64,000 nucleotides of DNA from JASGCL01 sp965203915. GTDB taxonomy: Bacteria > Pseudomonadota > Alphaproteobacteria > JASGCL01. Positions 50,942-58,413 of the stretch are shown piece after piece. How positions within the stretch are numbered: position 1 is the first letter of the stretch; every line of letters begins with the position of its first letter. Made by a program: the position numbers and the translations under genes. A model generated the notes under the pieces. That model had not been told where the DNA came from. It saw only the letters and a list, made by a program, of their open reading frames with translations, and searched no databases. The stretch is from NCBI GenBank assembly GCA_965203915.1, contig OZ241918.1:1426001-1490000 (forward strand), written 5' to 3'.

Positions 50942-52150
50942 TTACTTGTCTTTAGTAGCATGTTTTTTAAATAAATTAAACAAATAAATATTCTCTTGGG
51001 GCCCTGGCGAAGCCTCGGGGTGAAATTGCACCGAAAAAACTGGTCTATCTTTTACCCTTAATCCCGCCACCGAATTATCAAATAACGATCGGTGGGTTAC
51101 CTCGACCTCGCTCGGCAAACTATCGCCATCAACCACAAAACCATGGTTTTGGCTGGTTATCAATACCTTACCCTTCTCTATATCCTTCACGGGGTGATTG
51201 GCGCCGCGATGCCCCAATTCCATTTTTTTTGTTTTCCCACCCAACGCCAACGCCAACAATTGATGACCAAGGCAAACCCCAAACAATGGCAAATCTTTTT
51301 TCTGCAACAATTGTTTAATAATCGGCACGGCGTAGGTTGCGGTGGCGGCGGGATCCCCCGGGCCATTGGATAAAAAAACCCCCGCAGGATCCATTTCCAA
51401 TACTTCGGCGGCTGGCGTTTTGGCATTAACAACCCGCACCCGACCAAACATGTCGGTCAACAGGCGCAATATATTATTCTTAATACCATAATCATACACC
51501 ACAATTGTTCTTTCAGTATTTTTGCCTGCCTCATTTTTTTTGCCATGGTCGGCATAAGAATTTTTTTCGCTATCATATATTCCTTCGTTCCAATATTGGC
51601 TGGTGGGTCGGCTTGCCGATTCTGCCAATTCTTTGTTTTCTAAATCATCCAACTTGGCTACTTGGTTTTTTAAATCGTTAATAAAATCTTCTTTTTTATT
51701 GTTGGGCAAGATAGCCATCACCCCCATGATGGCGCCGCCATCGCGAATTTTTTTTGTCAGGCGTCTGGTATCAATCCCCGCGATGGCTGGCACGTCATGG
51801 TCATTCAACCAAGATTGCAAACTTTCTTTACCGCGCCAGCTGGAAAAATTGGCGTCGGGTATTTCGCGAAACACCGCCCCCGCCACCAACAATTTTTCGC
51901 GCGCGTAATCGGTTTCATTGTCTTGCGGGTTGCAACCGACAATACCAACATGGGGGAACGTAAAATTGATAATTTGCCCGGCGTAGGATGGGTCGGTCAA
52001 TATCTCTTGATACCCCGTCATGCTGGTGTTGAAACATAATTCACCGCTGGTGGTTTTTTGGGCACCCACCGCCACGCCGTGAAACACCGTGCCATCCGCC
52101 AATACCAAGACGGCGGGGGGCGTTTTATTGATGGTGGTTGTTTGGGGCAT
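50942..52150 (-). CDS. carA: Carbamoyl-phosphate synthase small subunit
   Basis: The glutaminase subunit supplies ammonia for carbamoyl phosphate in arginine and pyrimidine synthesis. The 402-residue protein shows LADGTVFHGVAVG, NTSMTGYQEILTDPSYAGQIINFTFPHVGIVG and the class I amidotransferase triad: PLFGVCLGHQLLALALGGKTKKMELGHRGANHPV with Cys in GVCLGHQ, and VQFHPEASPGPQENIYLF with His/Glu. carB is not in the window. It is divergent from yqeY, a usual alphaproteobacterial arrangement. Confidence 0.97.
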   Translation of the reverse strand: MPQTTTINKTPPAVLVLADGTVFHGVAVGAQKTTSGELCFNTSMTGYQEILTDPSYAGQIINFTFPHVGIVGCNPQDNETDYAREKLLVAGAVFREIPDANFSSWRGKESLQSWLNDHDVPAIAGIDTRRLTKKIRDGGAIMGVMAILPNNKKEDFINDLKNQVAKLDDLENKELAESASRPTSQYWNEGIYDSEKNSYADHGKKNEAGKNTERTIVVYDYGIKNNILRLLTDMFGRVRVVNAKTPAAEVLEMDPAGVFLSNGPGDPAATATYAVPIIKQLLQKKDLPLFGVCLGHQLLALALGGKTKKMELGHRGANHPVKDIEKGKVLITSQNHGFVVDGDSLPSEVEVTHRSLFDNSVAGLRVKDRPVFSVQFHPEASPGPQENIYLFNLFKKHATKDK

Positions 52151-52258
52151 CGCCTGTTATCTGTATTTTTATACCGAGGTTGTTGTTGCAAAAAGCCACG
52201 ATTCTAATTATGATGCAACAAGATTTTTACAACAAAAAAATATTCTTAAGGAAAAAAA

Positions 52259-52717
52259 ATGTCATTACGTCAAACAATAACCGATGAAATAAAAAAAGCC
52301 ATGTTGGCCAAGGCCGAAGGGCGTTTAAAAACCCTGCGCCTTGTTTTGGCAACATTAAAGGATAAAGACATTGCCAGTCGCACCGCCACCAACAAGGACG
52401 GGTTACAAGACGATGACATTATCAAAATGTTGCAAACCATGGTCAAGCAACGCCGCGACGCCATAGCATTGTTCGAGCAAGGGGGACGCCCCGAATTGGC
52501 AACCGCCGAGCAAGAAGAAATTAACGTTATCAAAGAATTCTTACCACAAACCATCGAAGGGGCCGAATTGGAAAAAGCCATTAAGGATGCCATTGCCGCC
52601 ACCGCCGCGGCGTCTATCAAAGACATGGGTAAGGTGATGAACCATTTGAAAGAAAAATTTCCAGGACAAATCGATGCAGGCTTAGCAGGGGCGACAGTGA
52701 AGAAATTGATTGGCTAA
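52259..52717 (+). CDS. GatB/YqeY domain protein
   Basis: A 152-residue protein starting MSLRQTITDEIKKAMLAKAEGRLKTLRLVLATLKDKDIA, the YqeY start. Then come MVKQRRDAIALFEQGGRPELATAEQEEINVIKEFLPQ and DMGKVMNHLKEKFPGQIDAGLAGATVKKLIG. The domain is related to the C-terminal tRNA-binding domain of GatB; a stand-alone role is unproven. In alphaproteobacteria it often precedes dnaG-rpoD, but here 3.4 kb of accessory genes intervene. AAGGA lies upstream of the ATG. Confidence 0.93.
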   Translation: MSLRQTITDEIKKAMLAKAEGRLKTLRLVLATLKDKDIASRTATNKDGLQDDDIIKMLQTMVKQRRDAIALFEQGGRPELATAEQEEINVIKEFLPQTIEGAELEKAIKDAIAATAAASIKDMGKVMNHLKEKFPGQIDAGLAGATVKKLIG

Positions 52718-52726
52718 GTTTTTTTT

Positions 52727-53020
52727 ATGAAACCTAGAGACATCGCCCTCGCTCTCTTGGTCACTTTTCTTTGGGGCACCAATTTTATGATTAGCAAGTT
52801 TGGGCTTTACACCACGCCACCGCTGTTGCTTGGGTTATTGCGTTTTATTGGCGCGGGGGTGGTGGCGCCATTTTCATTGTTGGTGCCCGTGACTGGCATC
52901 GCCATGGGCACGTTATTTTTGGGGGAGGCTTTATCGACCGAAGCCATTTGGGGAACAATCTTTATCATTCTGGGGCTTATCACCCTTAATATTAATAAAA
53001 GCCTACTAAAATTCAAATAA
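52727..53020 (+). pseudogene. EamA/DMT transporter remnant with internal deletion
   Basis: An in-frame 97-codon remnant. Residues 1-45 (MKPRDIALALLVTFLWGTNFMISKFGLYTTPPLLLGLLRF) are the beginning of an EamA permease. Residues from about 47 (APFSLLVPVTGIAMGTLFLGEALSTEAIWGTIFIILGLITLNIN) are the last repeat's end. About 190 residues between, roughly seven helices, are missing. The joint is clean, so it arose by one deletion. A full-length member is about 290 residues. Transport function is lost unless the short form does something new. Confidence 0.75.
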
Positions 53021-53029
53021 AACATGGGG
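53008..53029 (+). repeat. 22-bp direct repeat, copy 1 (at the EamA 3' end)
   Basis: A stretch containing TTCAAATAAAACATGGGG spans the end of the EamA remnant and its stop codon. The same 22 bp recur at 54029-54050, followed in both places by GAAGGA within a few bases. The two copies flank the hydrolase gene and suggest a duplication or insertion boundary. Confidence 0.75.
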
Positions 53030-53121
53030 GAAGGAGGGTGATGCCCTTGCTTTAAAAAATGATACTATATGTGTAATTTTTTATATTGACTTCTTTAAGT
53101 AGAATTAGTAAGGTTAAGCCC

Positions 53122-53967
53122 ATGAAATATATTATTAATTTTATCACTTTACCTATTTGCTTGTTGCTAGCCCTGCCCGCCCATGGAGCTATTAACAAGG
53201 CTAAGATTGAAAATATCAACAACCACACCGATTGGTTTTTACCGATGGAGGATTTAGAACCGTCGCTATTGTCTAAATGGGTGAACAAGTGGCGGGGAAA
53301 AGGATCAGAAAACCAAGTGGTAAAAACATACCCACTGGCTATCTTAATTGAACATAATAATGCTGGTCATCCCGATAGTTGGATGCCATGGTTAACCCAA
53401 AATGGGGTGGCGGTGGCGGTGGTGCATTCGGCGGCGGCGCGCGGCAGGATAAGTTGGATTGGCACGGGATGCTCATTAAAATATGGTCAGGACGCTAGGT
53501 TGGTTGTTGAAGCGGCAAAAGCCAATGAGAAAATTGATACCAGCAAGGTGGCGATATTTGGTTTTTCGCGCGGCGGCACCGAAGCCCTCAACACCAATGG
53601 TTATTTTAGCGATAGTAAGAAAAAGCCCGATGCAGTTTTTTCATTTTACCCAGGATGTGGGGGGTGGTGCAAAACCGATTATGACGGCAACGGGTCAACC
53701 GATGTTAATATATTATACGGCAATGACGACGATTGGGGCAAGTGGCGTGACAGTTATGGTCATTGCAAATCTTTGGCTGGCGGCAAAATAAAATTCCACG
53801 GCATTCCCCAGGCAACGCATGCTTTTGATTATTTGCAAGGCAGCGGAACTTACGAGATTACTGGTGCTGGCACATTTGCTTGGCGCGCCAGCCCATCGGG
53901 GTTGGCCATGGCCAGACAAATAGTTGCCGAAACATTAAATCGCAAATGGCAAACCACCATAAAATAA
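53122..53967 (+). CDS. Exported alpha/beta hydrolase (dienelactone-hydrolase-like)
   Basis: A 281-residue protein with signal peptide MKYIINFITLPICLLLALPAHGA, from an ATG at 53122. The hydrolase core has an AILIEHNNAGHPDSW segment, the nucleophile elbow IFGFSRGGTEAL (G-x-S-x-G), a lid-region FYPGCGGWCKTDYDG with two cysteines, and the His in GIPQATHAFDYLQG. The acid residue is likely within YGNDDDWGKW. The order matches dienelactone hydrolase family members that are secreted. Substrate unknown. It sits between the repeat copies at 53008 and 54029. Confidence 0.8.
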   Translation: MKYIINFITLPICLLLALPAHGAINKAKIENINNHTDWFLPMEDLEPSLLSKWVNKWRGKGSENQVVKTYPLAILIEHNNAGHPDSWMPWLTQNGVAVAVVHSAAARGRISWIGTGCSLKYGQDARLVVEAAKANEKIDTSKVAIFGFSRGGTEALNTNGYFSDSKKKPDAVFSFYPGCGGWCKTDYDGNGSTDVNILYGNDDDWGKWRDSYGHCKSLAGGKIKFHGIPQATHAFDYLQGSGTYEITGAGTFAWRASPSGLAMARQIVAETLNRKWQTTIK

Positions 53968-54028
53968 ATTATCCTATCGCTTCGCTACTTGAGGGATAAG
54001 ATATTCGCTCTGCTGAATATTTTTTAAA

Positions 54029-54050
54029 AAAATTCAAATAAAACATGGGG
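54029..54050 (+). repeat. 22-bp direct repeat, copy 2
   Basis: Partner of 53008-53029. Just before it the frame reads LKKFK-stop, matching the LLKFK end of the EamA remnant, so the duplicated piece carries the true 3' end of that gene. Confidence 0.75.
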
Positions 54051-54138
54051 AAGGATGTCGCCCCCAAAAAATTAATTGGTTAATATCAATTTATTTTTTT
54101 TCTTGGCAGAAGGTGCGATTCATTTTATAGTTCATAAC

Positions 54139-54231
54139 ATGAACAACCCCGCGCCCATTGATAATGAACTATTAACCACCAAGCAAGCAAGCGATTGGGC
54201 ATCGGGGTTTTTGCAAAAAAATATAAAATAA
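54139..54231 (+). pseudogene. 30-codon fragment resembling a DNA-binding N-terminus
   Basis: ATG to TAA, 30 codons, containing ELLTTKQASDWASGFLQKN. The LLTTKQAS pattern recalls the N-terminal helix of small DNA-binding proteins (excisionase or restriction-controller type) that accompany modification genes. The frame stops where such a protein would continue. It lies 40 bp before the D12 methylase gene. Remnant or a very short gene; I cannot decide. Confidence 0.35.
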
Positions 54232-54270
54232 AAAAATTTACAACGGCACGAATCCTGCTATGTTAAGAAA

Positions 54271-55089
54271 ATGATTACAGAATTCGCTCGCCTGTCTCCC
54301 TTGCGTTATCCTGGTGGTAAATCTAGGGCGGTGCCTATTTTGCGCAGATATCTTCCGAAAGATACCGAGAAAATATGCTCGCCTTTTTTTGGCGGTGGCA
54401 GTTTTGAATTGGCAAGCGCGAATGCTGGTTATGAAGTTTATGGTTATGACATTTTTTCGCCACTTGTTATTTTTTGGCAAACTCTATTAGAAAATAATAA
54501 GCTGTTGGCAGATAAGATTAAAAGTTACTATCCCCTAACAAAAGATAAATTTTATTCTCTCCAACGAGATTTTTTAAAAGAAAAAAATAAATTAACTACC
54601 GCTGCTGAGTTTTATGTTTTAAATAGGGCATCCTTTTCAGGCGCAACCTTATCAGGTGGAATGTCACCAGGACATCCGCGCTTTACAAGAAATTCTATTG
54701 CTAAAATTGAGAATTTTAATGTAAAAAATTTTTCAGTTACAAAAAGAAGTTTTGTTGAGTCGATAAAATATCATGCAAATGATTTTATCTACGCCGATCC
54801 GCCTTACTTAATCGAAAGTAGTTTGTATGGCTATAAGGGTGATACGCATCGTGATTTCCATCACGAAACGTTGCGCGATATCTTAAAAAAAAGAAATAAC
54901 TGGGTATTATCTTACAATTACTGTGAAACCATTTTAGATATGTATAAAGGTTTTGATATTCATCACCCAAAATGGCAATATGGCATGTCGCATAATAAAT
55001 CATCAAAAGAAATTCTAATCCTTAGTGAAGATATTAAAGAAAATTACGCAACTCAAACAGTTAAGGATAATTTATTTGCTTATGCCTAA
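54271..55089 (+). CDS. D12-class N6-adenine DNA methyltransferase of a restriction-modification system
   Basis: A 272-residue Dam-like adenine methylase. Motif X is LRYPGGKSRAVPILRRYLP, motif I is KICSPFFGGGSFELASANAGYEVYGYDIF, and motif IV is DFIYADPPYLIESSLYG, with the final LILSEDI typical of the family. It overlaps the following endonuclease gene by 8 bp (ATGCCTAA), so the two are one transcript. The gene is AT-richer than yqeY and dnaG on either side. It should methylate adenine in the site that the partner cuts. Confidence 0.92.
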   Translation: MITEFARLSPLRYPGGKSRAVPILRRYLPKDTEKICSPFFGGGSFELASANAGYEVYGYDIFSPLVIFWQTLLENNKLLADKIKSYYPLTKDKFYSLQRDFLKEKNKLTTAAEFYVLNRASFSGATLSGGMSPGHPRFTRNSIAKIENFNVKNFSVTKRSFVESIKYHANDFIYADPPYLIESSLYGYKGDTHRDFHHETLRDILKKRNNWVLSYNYCETILDMYKGFDIHHPKWQYGMSHNKSSKEILILSEDIKENYATQTVKDNLFAYA

Positions 55090-56020
55090 TCAAACGACCA
55101 CGGGCAAGTCTTTTGAGTATGCTATTGTTTTGGCTGTTGAGGATTTTTGTAAAAAAAATAATGTAAGCTTACATATTGAAAAAAATAGCAGTTTAGTTAT
55201 CGCCGAAGAAGCATTTAAAAAAATGACAGAGCAGGAAGAGTTAAGGCGCGTAGCTACTGCAGGAATAAAGCATTTATCGCTACTTGAACCAAAATTGTTT
55301 TTTGAAAATGATAAATCGCTCTTATCTGTTATAATGCAACCAGATAGTGTAGGCAGGAAAGGCGATGTAAGAGACATCATTTTGCTGCGTCAAAGGGATT
55401 GGACGATTGGCATTTCATCAAAAAATAATCATTTTGCAGTAAAACATTCTCGCTTATCACAAACTATAGATTTTGGTAAAGAGTGGTTAGGATTAGGTGT
55501 TAGTAATAATTACAAAAATTCAATCAAACCATATTTTGAAGAACTACAGGAGTTAAGAAATAAAAAAATATTATGGAGAGATATTGAAAATAAGGCAACG
55601 AGATTTTATAAACCTATCTTACATTCTTTTCTAAATGAAATAAAAGAATTACAAAGTAAAAACAAAGATGAAGTGCCACAAAAATTGTTGCAATATATGA
55701 TTGGCAAAGAAGATTTTTATAAAATAATTAAAGAAAAAAAAGGGGCAGTGGTTCAAGCTTATAATTTTAACCAAACTCTAAATCAAGCAGCGCGCCAAAA
55801 AAAACCAGACATCATTATATCCAAAACAAAATGGCCAAGCAAAATTATAAACATTGATTATAAAGACGACTCAGAAAACACTATCCATTTATTTTTTGAT
55901 GAGGGTTGGCAAATTTCTTGTCGGATTCATAATGCCTCTTCTCGCGTTGAGCCGTCACTAAAATTTGATATTCAGATTGTGGGATTGCCCCAGAATCTCT
56001 ATAAACATAATTGCTATTAA
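55082..56020 (+). CDS. Restriction endonuclease of the HaeIII family
   Basis: A 312-residue protein starting MPNQTTTGKSFEYAIVLAVEDFC. The stretch QPDSVGRKGDVRDIILLRQRDWTIGISSKNNHFAVKHSRLSQTIDFGKEWLG contains the Asp, the ISxKxNH metal site and the KHSRLS segment that I recall from R.HaeIII. IIKEKKGAVVQAYNFN and the C-terminal GWQISCRIHNASSRVEPSLKFDIQIVG also match. R.HaeIII cuts GGCC, a site without adenine, and its own partner is a cytosine methylase. Here the partner is an adenine methylase, so the specificity should differ. AT-rich and most likely acquired. Confidence 0.85.
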   Translation: MPNQTTTGKSFEYAIVLAVEDFCKKNNVSLHIEKNSSLVIAEEAFKKMTEQEELRRVATAGIKHLSLLEPKLFFENDKSLLSVIMQPDSVGRKGDVRDIILLRQRDWTIGISSKNNHFAVKHSRLSQTIDFGKEWLGLGVSNNYKNSIKPYFEELQELRNKKILWRDIENKATRFYKPILHSFLNEIKELQSKNKDEVPQKLLQYMIGKEDFYKIIKEKKGAVVQAYNFNQTLNQAARQKKPDIIISKTKWPSKIINIDYKDDSENTIHLFFDEGWQISCRIHNASSRVEPSLKFDIQIVGLPQNLYKHNCY

Positions 56021-56029
56021 CAAATAACC

Positions 56030-56153
56030 ACCTAAGAACTCTTTGGATGCCATTATAATTTGGATATACTACGAAAATCTGCTGGATTGTTTCTTAGAAT
56101 CGGGTAAAATATTGAATCCTGCCTTGGATAGAAAATTTAAGGAATTCAAATAA
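56030..56153 (+). pseudogene. Possible C-terminal gene remnant before dnaG
   Basis: From the stop at 56027 the frame stays open for about 41 codons and ends KEFK-stop at 56153, reading with protein-like composition (NLLDCFLESGKILNPALD). There is no start codon before it. It may be the tail of a gene lost when the accessory DNA arrived next to dnaG. Chance remains possible in sequence this AT-rich. Confidence 0.25.
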
Positions 56154-56196
56154 AGAAGTGCAATATCGTGTGATTTTTGATAGTCATTACTAGGTT

Positions 56197-58374
56197 ATGT
56201 CGTTGAAACAATTTCTTTCCGATGTTGATAACCGCATCAGCCTGGCCAACCTTATTGAAAAGGAAGTCAAATTAACCAAACGCGGGCGGGAATATGTCGG
56301 GCTATGCCCCTTTCACAATGAAAAAAGCCCGTCCTTTTCGGTTATCGAAGATAAAAAATTCTTCTATTGCTTTGGTTGCGGGAAAAGCGGGCGCGCCATC
56401 GATTGGTTAACCGAACGCCGTGGTTTAACTTTTAAAGAAGGGCTAGATTTCTTATCCCAGCTAAGCGGGGTGCCCCTGCCCACCCTTAAAAAAACGGGCA
56501 CTGTCGATAATGTAAAAAGGGATCGCGAGTCAGAGGTTTACCCGCTTATCATGGCAAGCGTCAAAGATTATTACCAACAATGCCTGCATGGTGCGGCGGG
56601 TAAACATGCCCACGATTATTTGAAAGGTCGCGGCCTGACCGAACAAACCATCCAACATTTTGGCATTGGTTTTTCGCCCGATGAATTTGACCCCAGAAAT
56701 CTGTTGCAAGAGGTCCAATCCACCCTGCCCCAACATCGCATCACCGAACAGGACCTGGTAAACCTTGGGCTTATCCGTATCATGAATAATGACCGCGCCG
56801 TCACCACAGCACAGGCGGGACAAGTGGCACAAGGGGCGAACCAACCATCAACCAAGCGAAGGACGTTTTTATTATTCCGTGGCCGCGTTATGTTCCCCAT
56901 ACAAAATCGCGCGGGTGCCATCATCGGTTTTGGCGGACGTTTTTTGGGCGACGCCGCAAAAAACAACACTGGCAAATATATCAATTCCCCCGACAGCGCG
57001 GTTTTTTTCAAGGGCAGCAACCTCTACAATTTTAAAAACGCCCTGCAAGCCGTCAAAAACAAACAACCATTGTTGGTGGTCGAAGGTTATATGGATGTTA
57101 TCGGTTTGGCGCAGGCGGGTTTTTTGTCCGCCGTCGCGCCGCTCGGCACCGCCCTTACCCAAGAACAACTAACCCTGTTGTGGCAAATGAATGAAAAACC
57201 CATCATTGCTTTTGACGGCGACAACGCGGGCACCATGGCGGCGTTTCGCGCGGCGCGGCGCGCCCTGCCCCATATTGCCAGTTACAAAACATTGGAATTT
57301 GTTTTTATGCCCCAAGGCGACGACCCCGATTCGTTGGTGCGGCGCAGCGGGATGGATGGTTTGCAGGCCGTCCTTCATAAAAAAATTCCACTTCATGAAT
57401 TTTTATGGTGGTGGGAATTATCACGCGCCGATCTATCACGCCCCGAAGGACAATTGGCATTTGAACAATCGCTTATCAACCATGCACGCGCCATCACCGA
57501 CCCTGCCTTGGCGAAATTATACCAAGAAACCTTCCGTGAAAAAATTTTTCAACAAAAACGCCAAGCCCGACCGCAAAGCAAAAATAACAAACCAGCTTAC
57601 AAACGCGGGGTGGGCGGCGCGCAACCGCGGGGTGCGGGCTTATTAAGGACGGATGACTCGCAAAACCCCAGAAATAATTTTCAAAAAAACTACCCACCGC
57701 GCGGTTATGGCAACCTTGCCCAACAGGGGGCGGGGCATGAATTGGGGTTGCCCAGCCTGCCAAAAATTATTGACGATCTGTCGCAACACCAACCCCATGC
57801 GCTGTTGGCAACCATCACGCTTTATCCAAAATTATATCAAGAATGGCGCGAAGCGGGGTTGGAACGTGCCTTCCATCAATCCTTGGCGGATGCTGCCCAG
57901 GGGACGGGCGATTCTGGCAAAAACCCTGTAAAACCTATCAACAAGCACCTTGACAATTACCTAAAAAAACTACATATCTTAACCAAGGGTTTGTCTGACT
58001 TGGACAGGCCTGATTACCAAAACCCCAACCCCGAAAGTGCGTTAAACCAATGGCAACAACTGTTGGAAAAATTATTCGCCGAAGATCATAGCGATTCATT
58101 GTGGCATAAGATATTTGATAAGAATCTTAAAATACTTTATCCGCAAATATTTCGTGGTCATGAAGGTGACGCCAGAGATTTAATGAACGAATTAACCCAA
58201 TTAGAAGTCATTGATAAATTACAGCAAGATTTCCACCAACAAAAAATGGAGCAATCGCTTTCGCCAGCCAGCAATATACCCGTAACCGATAAGAAGAAAA
58301 TTGATTCTTTTCTTGATGAAATTCAACGAGCGGAACATTCTTTGCATCAACGAGCCTTGAAAACCGAAAGTTAA
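56197..58374 (+). CDS. dnaG: DNA primase
   Basis: DnaG makes RNA primers for replication. The 725-residue protein begins with the CHC2 zinc finger (YVGLCPFHNEKSPSFSVIEDKKFFYCFGCGKSG, residues 33-65). The RNA polymerase domain follows, with the motif GYFLRGRVMFPIQNR-type LLFRGRVMFPI, GGRFLGD and NSPDSAVFFKGSNLYN. The TOPRIM segment is LLVVEGYMDVIGLAQAG with IIAFDGDNAGTMA. The C-terminal helicase-binding part is less conserved and includes a basic, Gly/Asn-rich linker. It precedes rpoD by 39 bp. Confidence 0.97.
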   Translation: MSLKQFLSDVDNRISLANLIEKEVKLTKRGREYVGLCPFHNEKSPSFSVIEDKKFFYCFGCGKSGRAIDWLTERRGLTFKEGLDFLSQLSGVPLPTLKKTGTVDNVKRDRESEVYPLIMASVKDYYQQCLHGAAGKHAHDYLKGRGLTEQTIQHFGIGFSPDEFDPRNLLQEVQSTLPQHRITEQDLVNLGLIRIMNNDRAVTTAQAGQVAQGANQPSTKRRTFLLFRGRVMFPIQNRAGAIIGFGGRFLGDAAKNNTGKYINSPDSAVFFKGSNLYNFKNALQAVKNKQPLLVVEGYMDVIGLAQAGFLSAVAPLGTALTQEQLTLLWQMNEKPIIAFDGDNAGTMAAFRAARRALPHIASYKTLEFVFMPQGDDPDSLVRRSGMDGLQAVLHKKIPLHEFLWWWELSRADLSRPEGQLAFEQSLINHARAITDPALAKLYQETFREKIFQQKRQARPQSKNNKPAYKRGVGGAQPRGAGLLRTDDSQNPRNNFQKNYPPRGYGNLAQQGAGHELGLPSLPKIIDDLSQHQPHALLATITLYPKLYQEWREAGLERAFHQSLADAAQGTGDSGKNPVKPINKHLDNYLKKLHILTKGLSDLDRPDYQNPNPESALNQWQQLLEKLFAEDHSDSLWHKIFDKNLKILYPQIFRGHEGDARDLMNELTQLEVIDKLQQDFHQQKMEQSLSPASNIPVTDKKKIDSFLDEIQRAEHSLHQRALKTES

Positions 58375-58413
58375 ACTTAATACCTATATCAATCGAAAAA
58401 CTTATAAAACACC

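Larger units (their letters stand above)
53968..54270. other. Intergenic region with repeat copy and gene fragments
   Basis: About 300 bp. It contains the second copy of the EamA-end repeat (54029-54050), a following stretch reading PPKKLIG-stop that echoes the yqeY end, and the short 30-codon frame at 54139-54231. AT-rich otherwise. It looks like a junction of several inserted pieces. Confidence 0.5.

Noticed and set aside
54060..54085. PPKKLIG-stop echo of the yqeY end
   Set aside because: Only about 15 bp with two mismatches; too short to claim a duplication separately from the EamA repeat.
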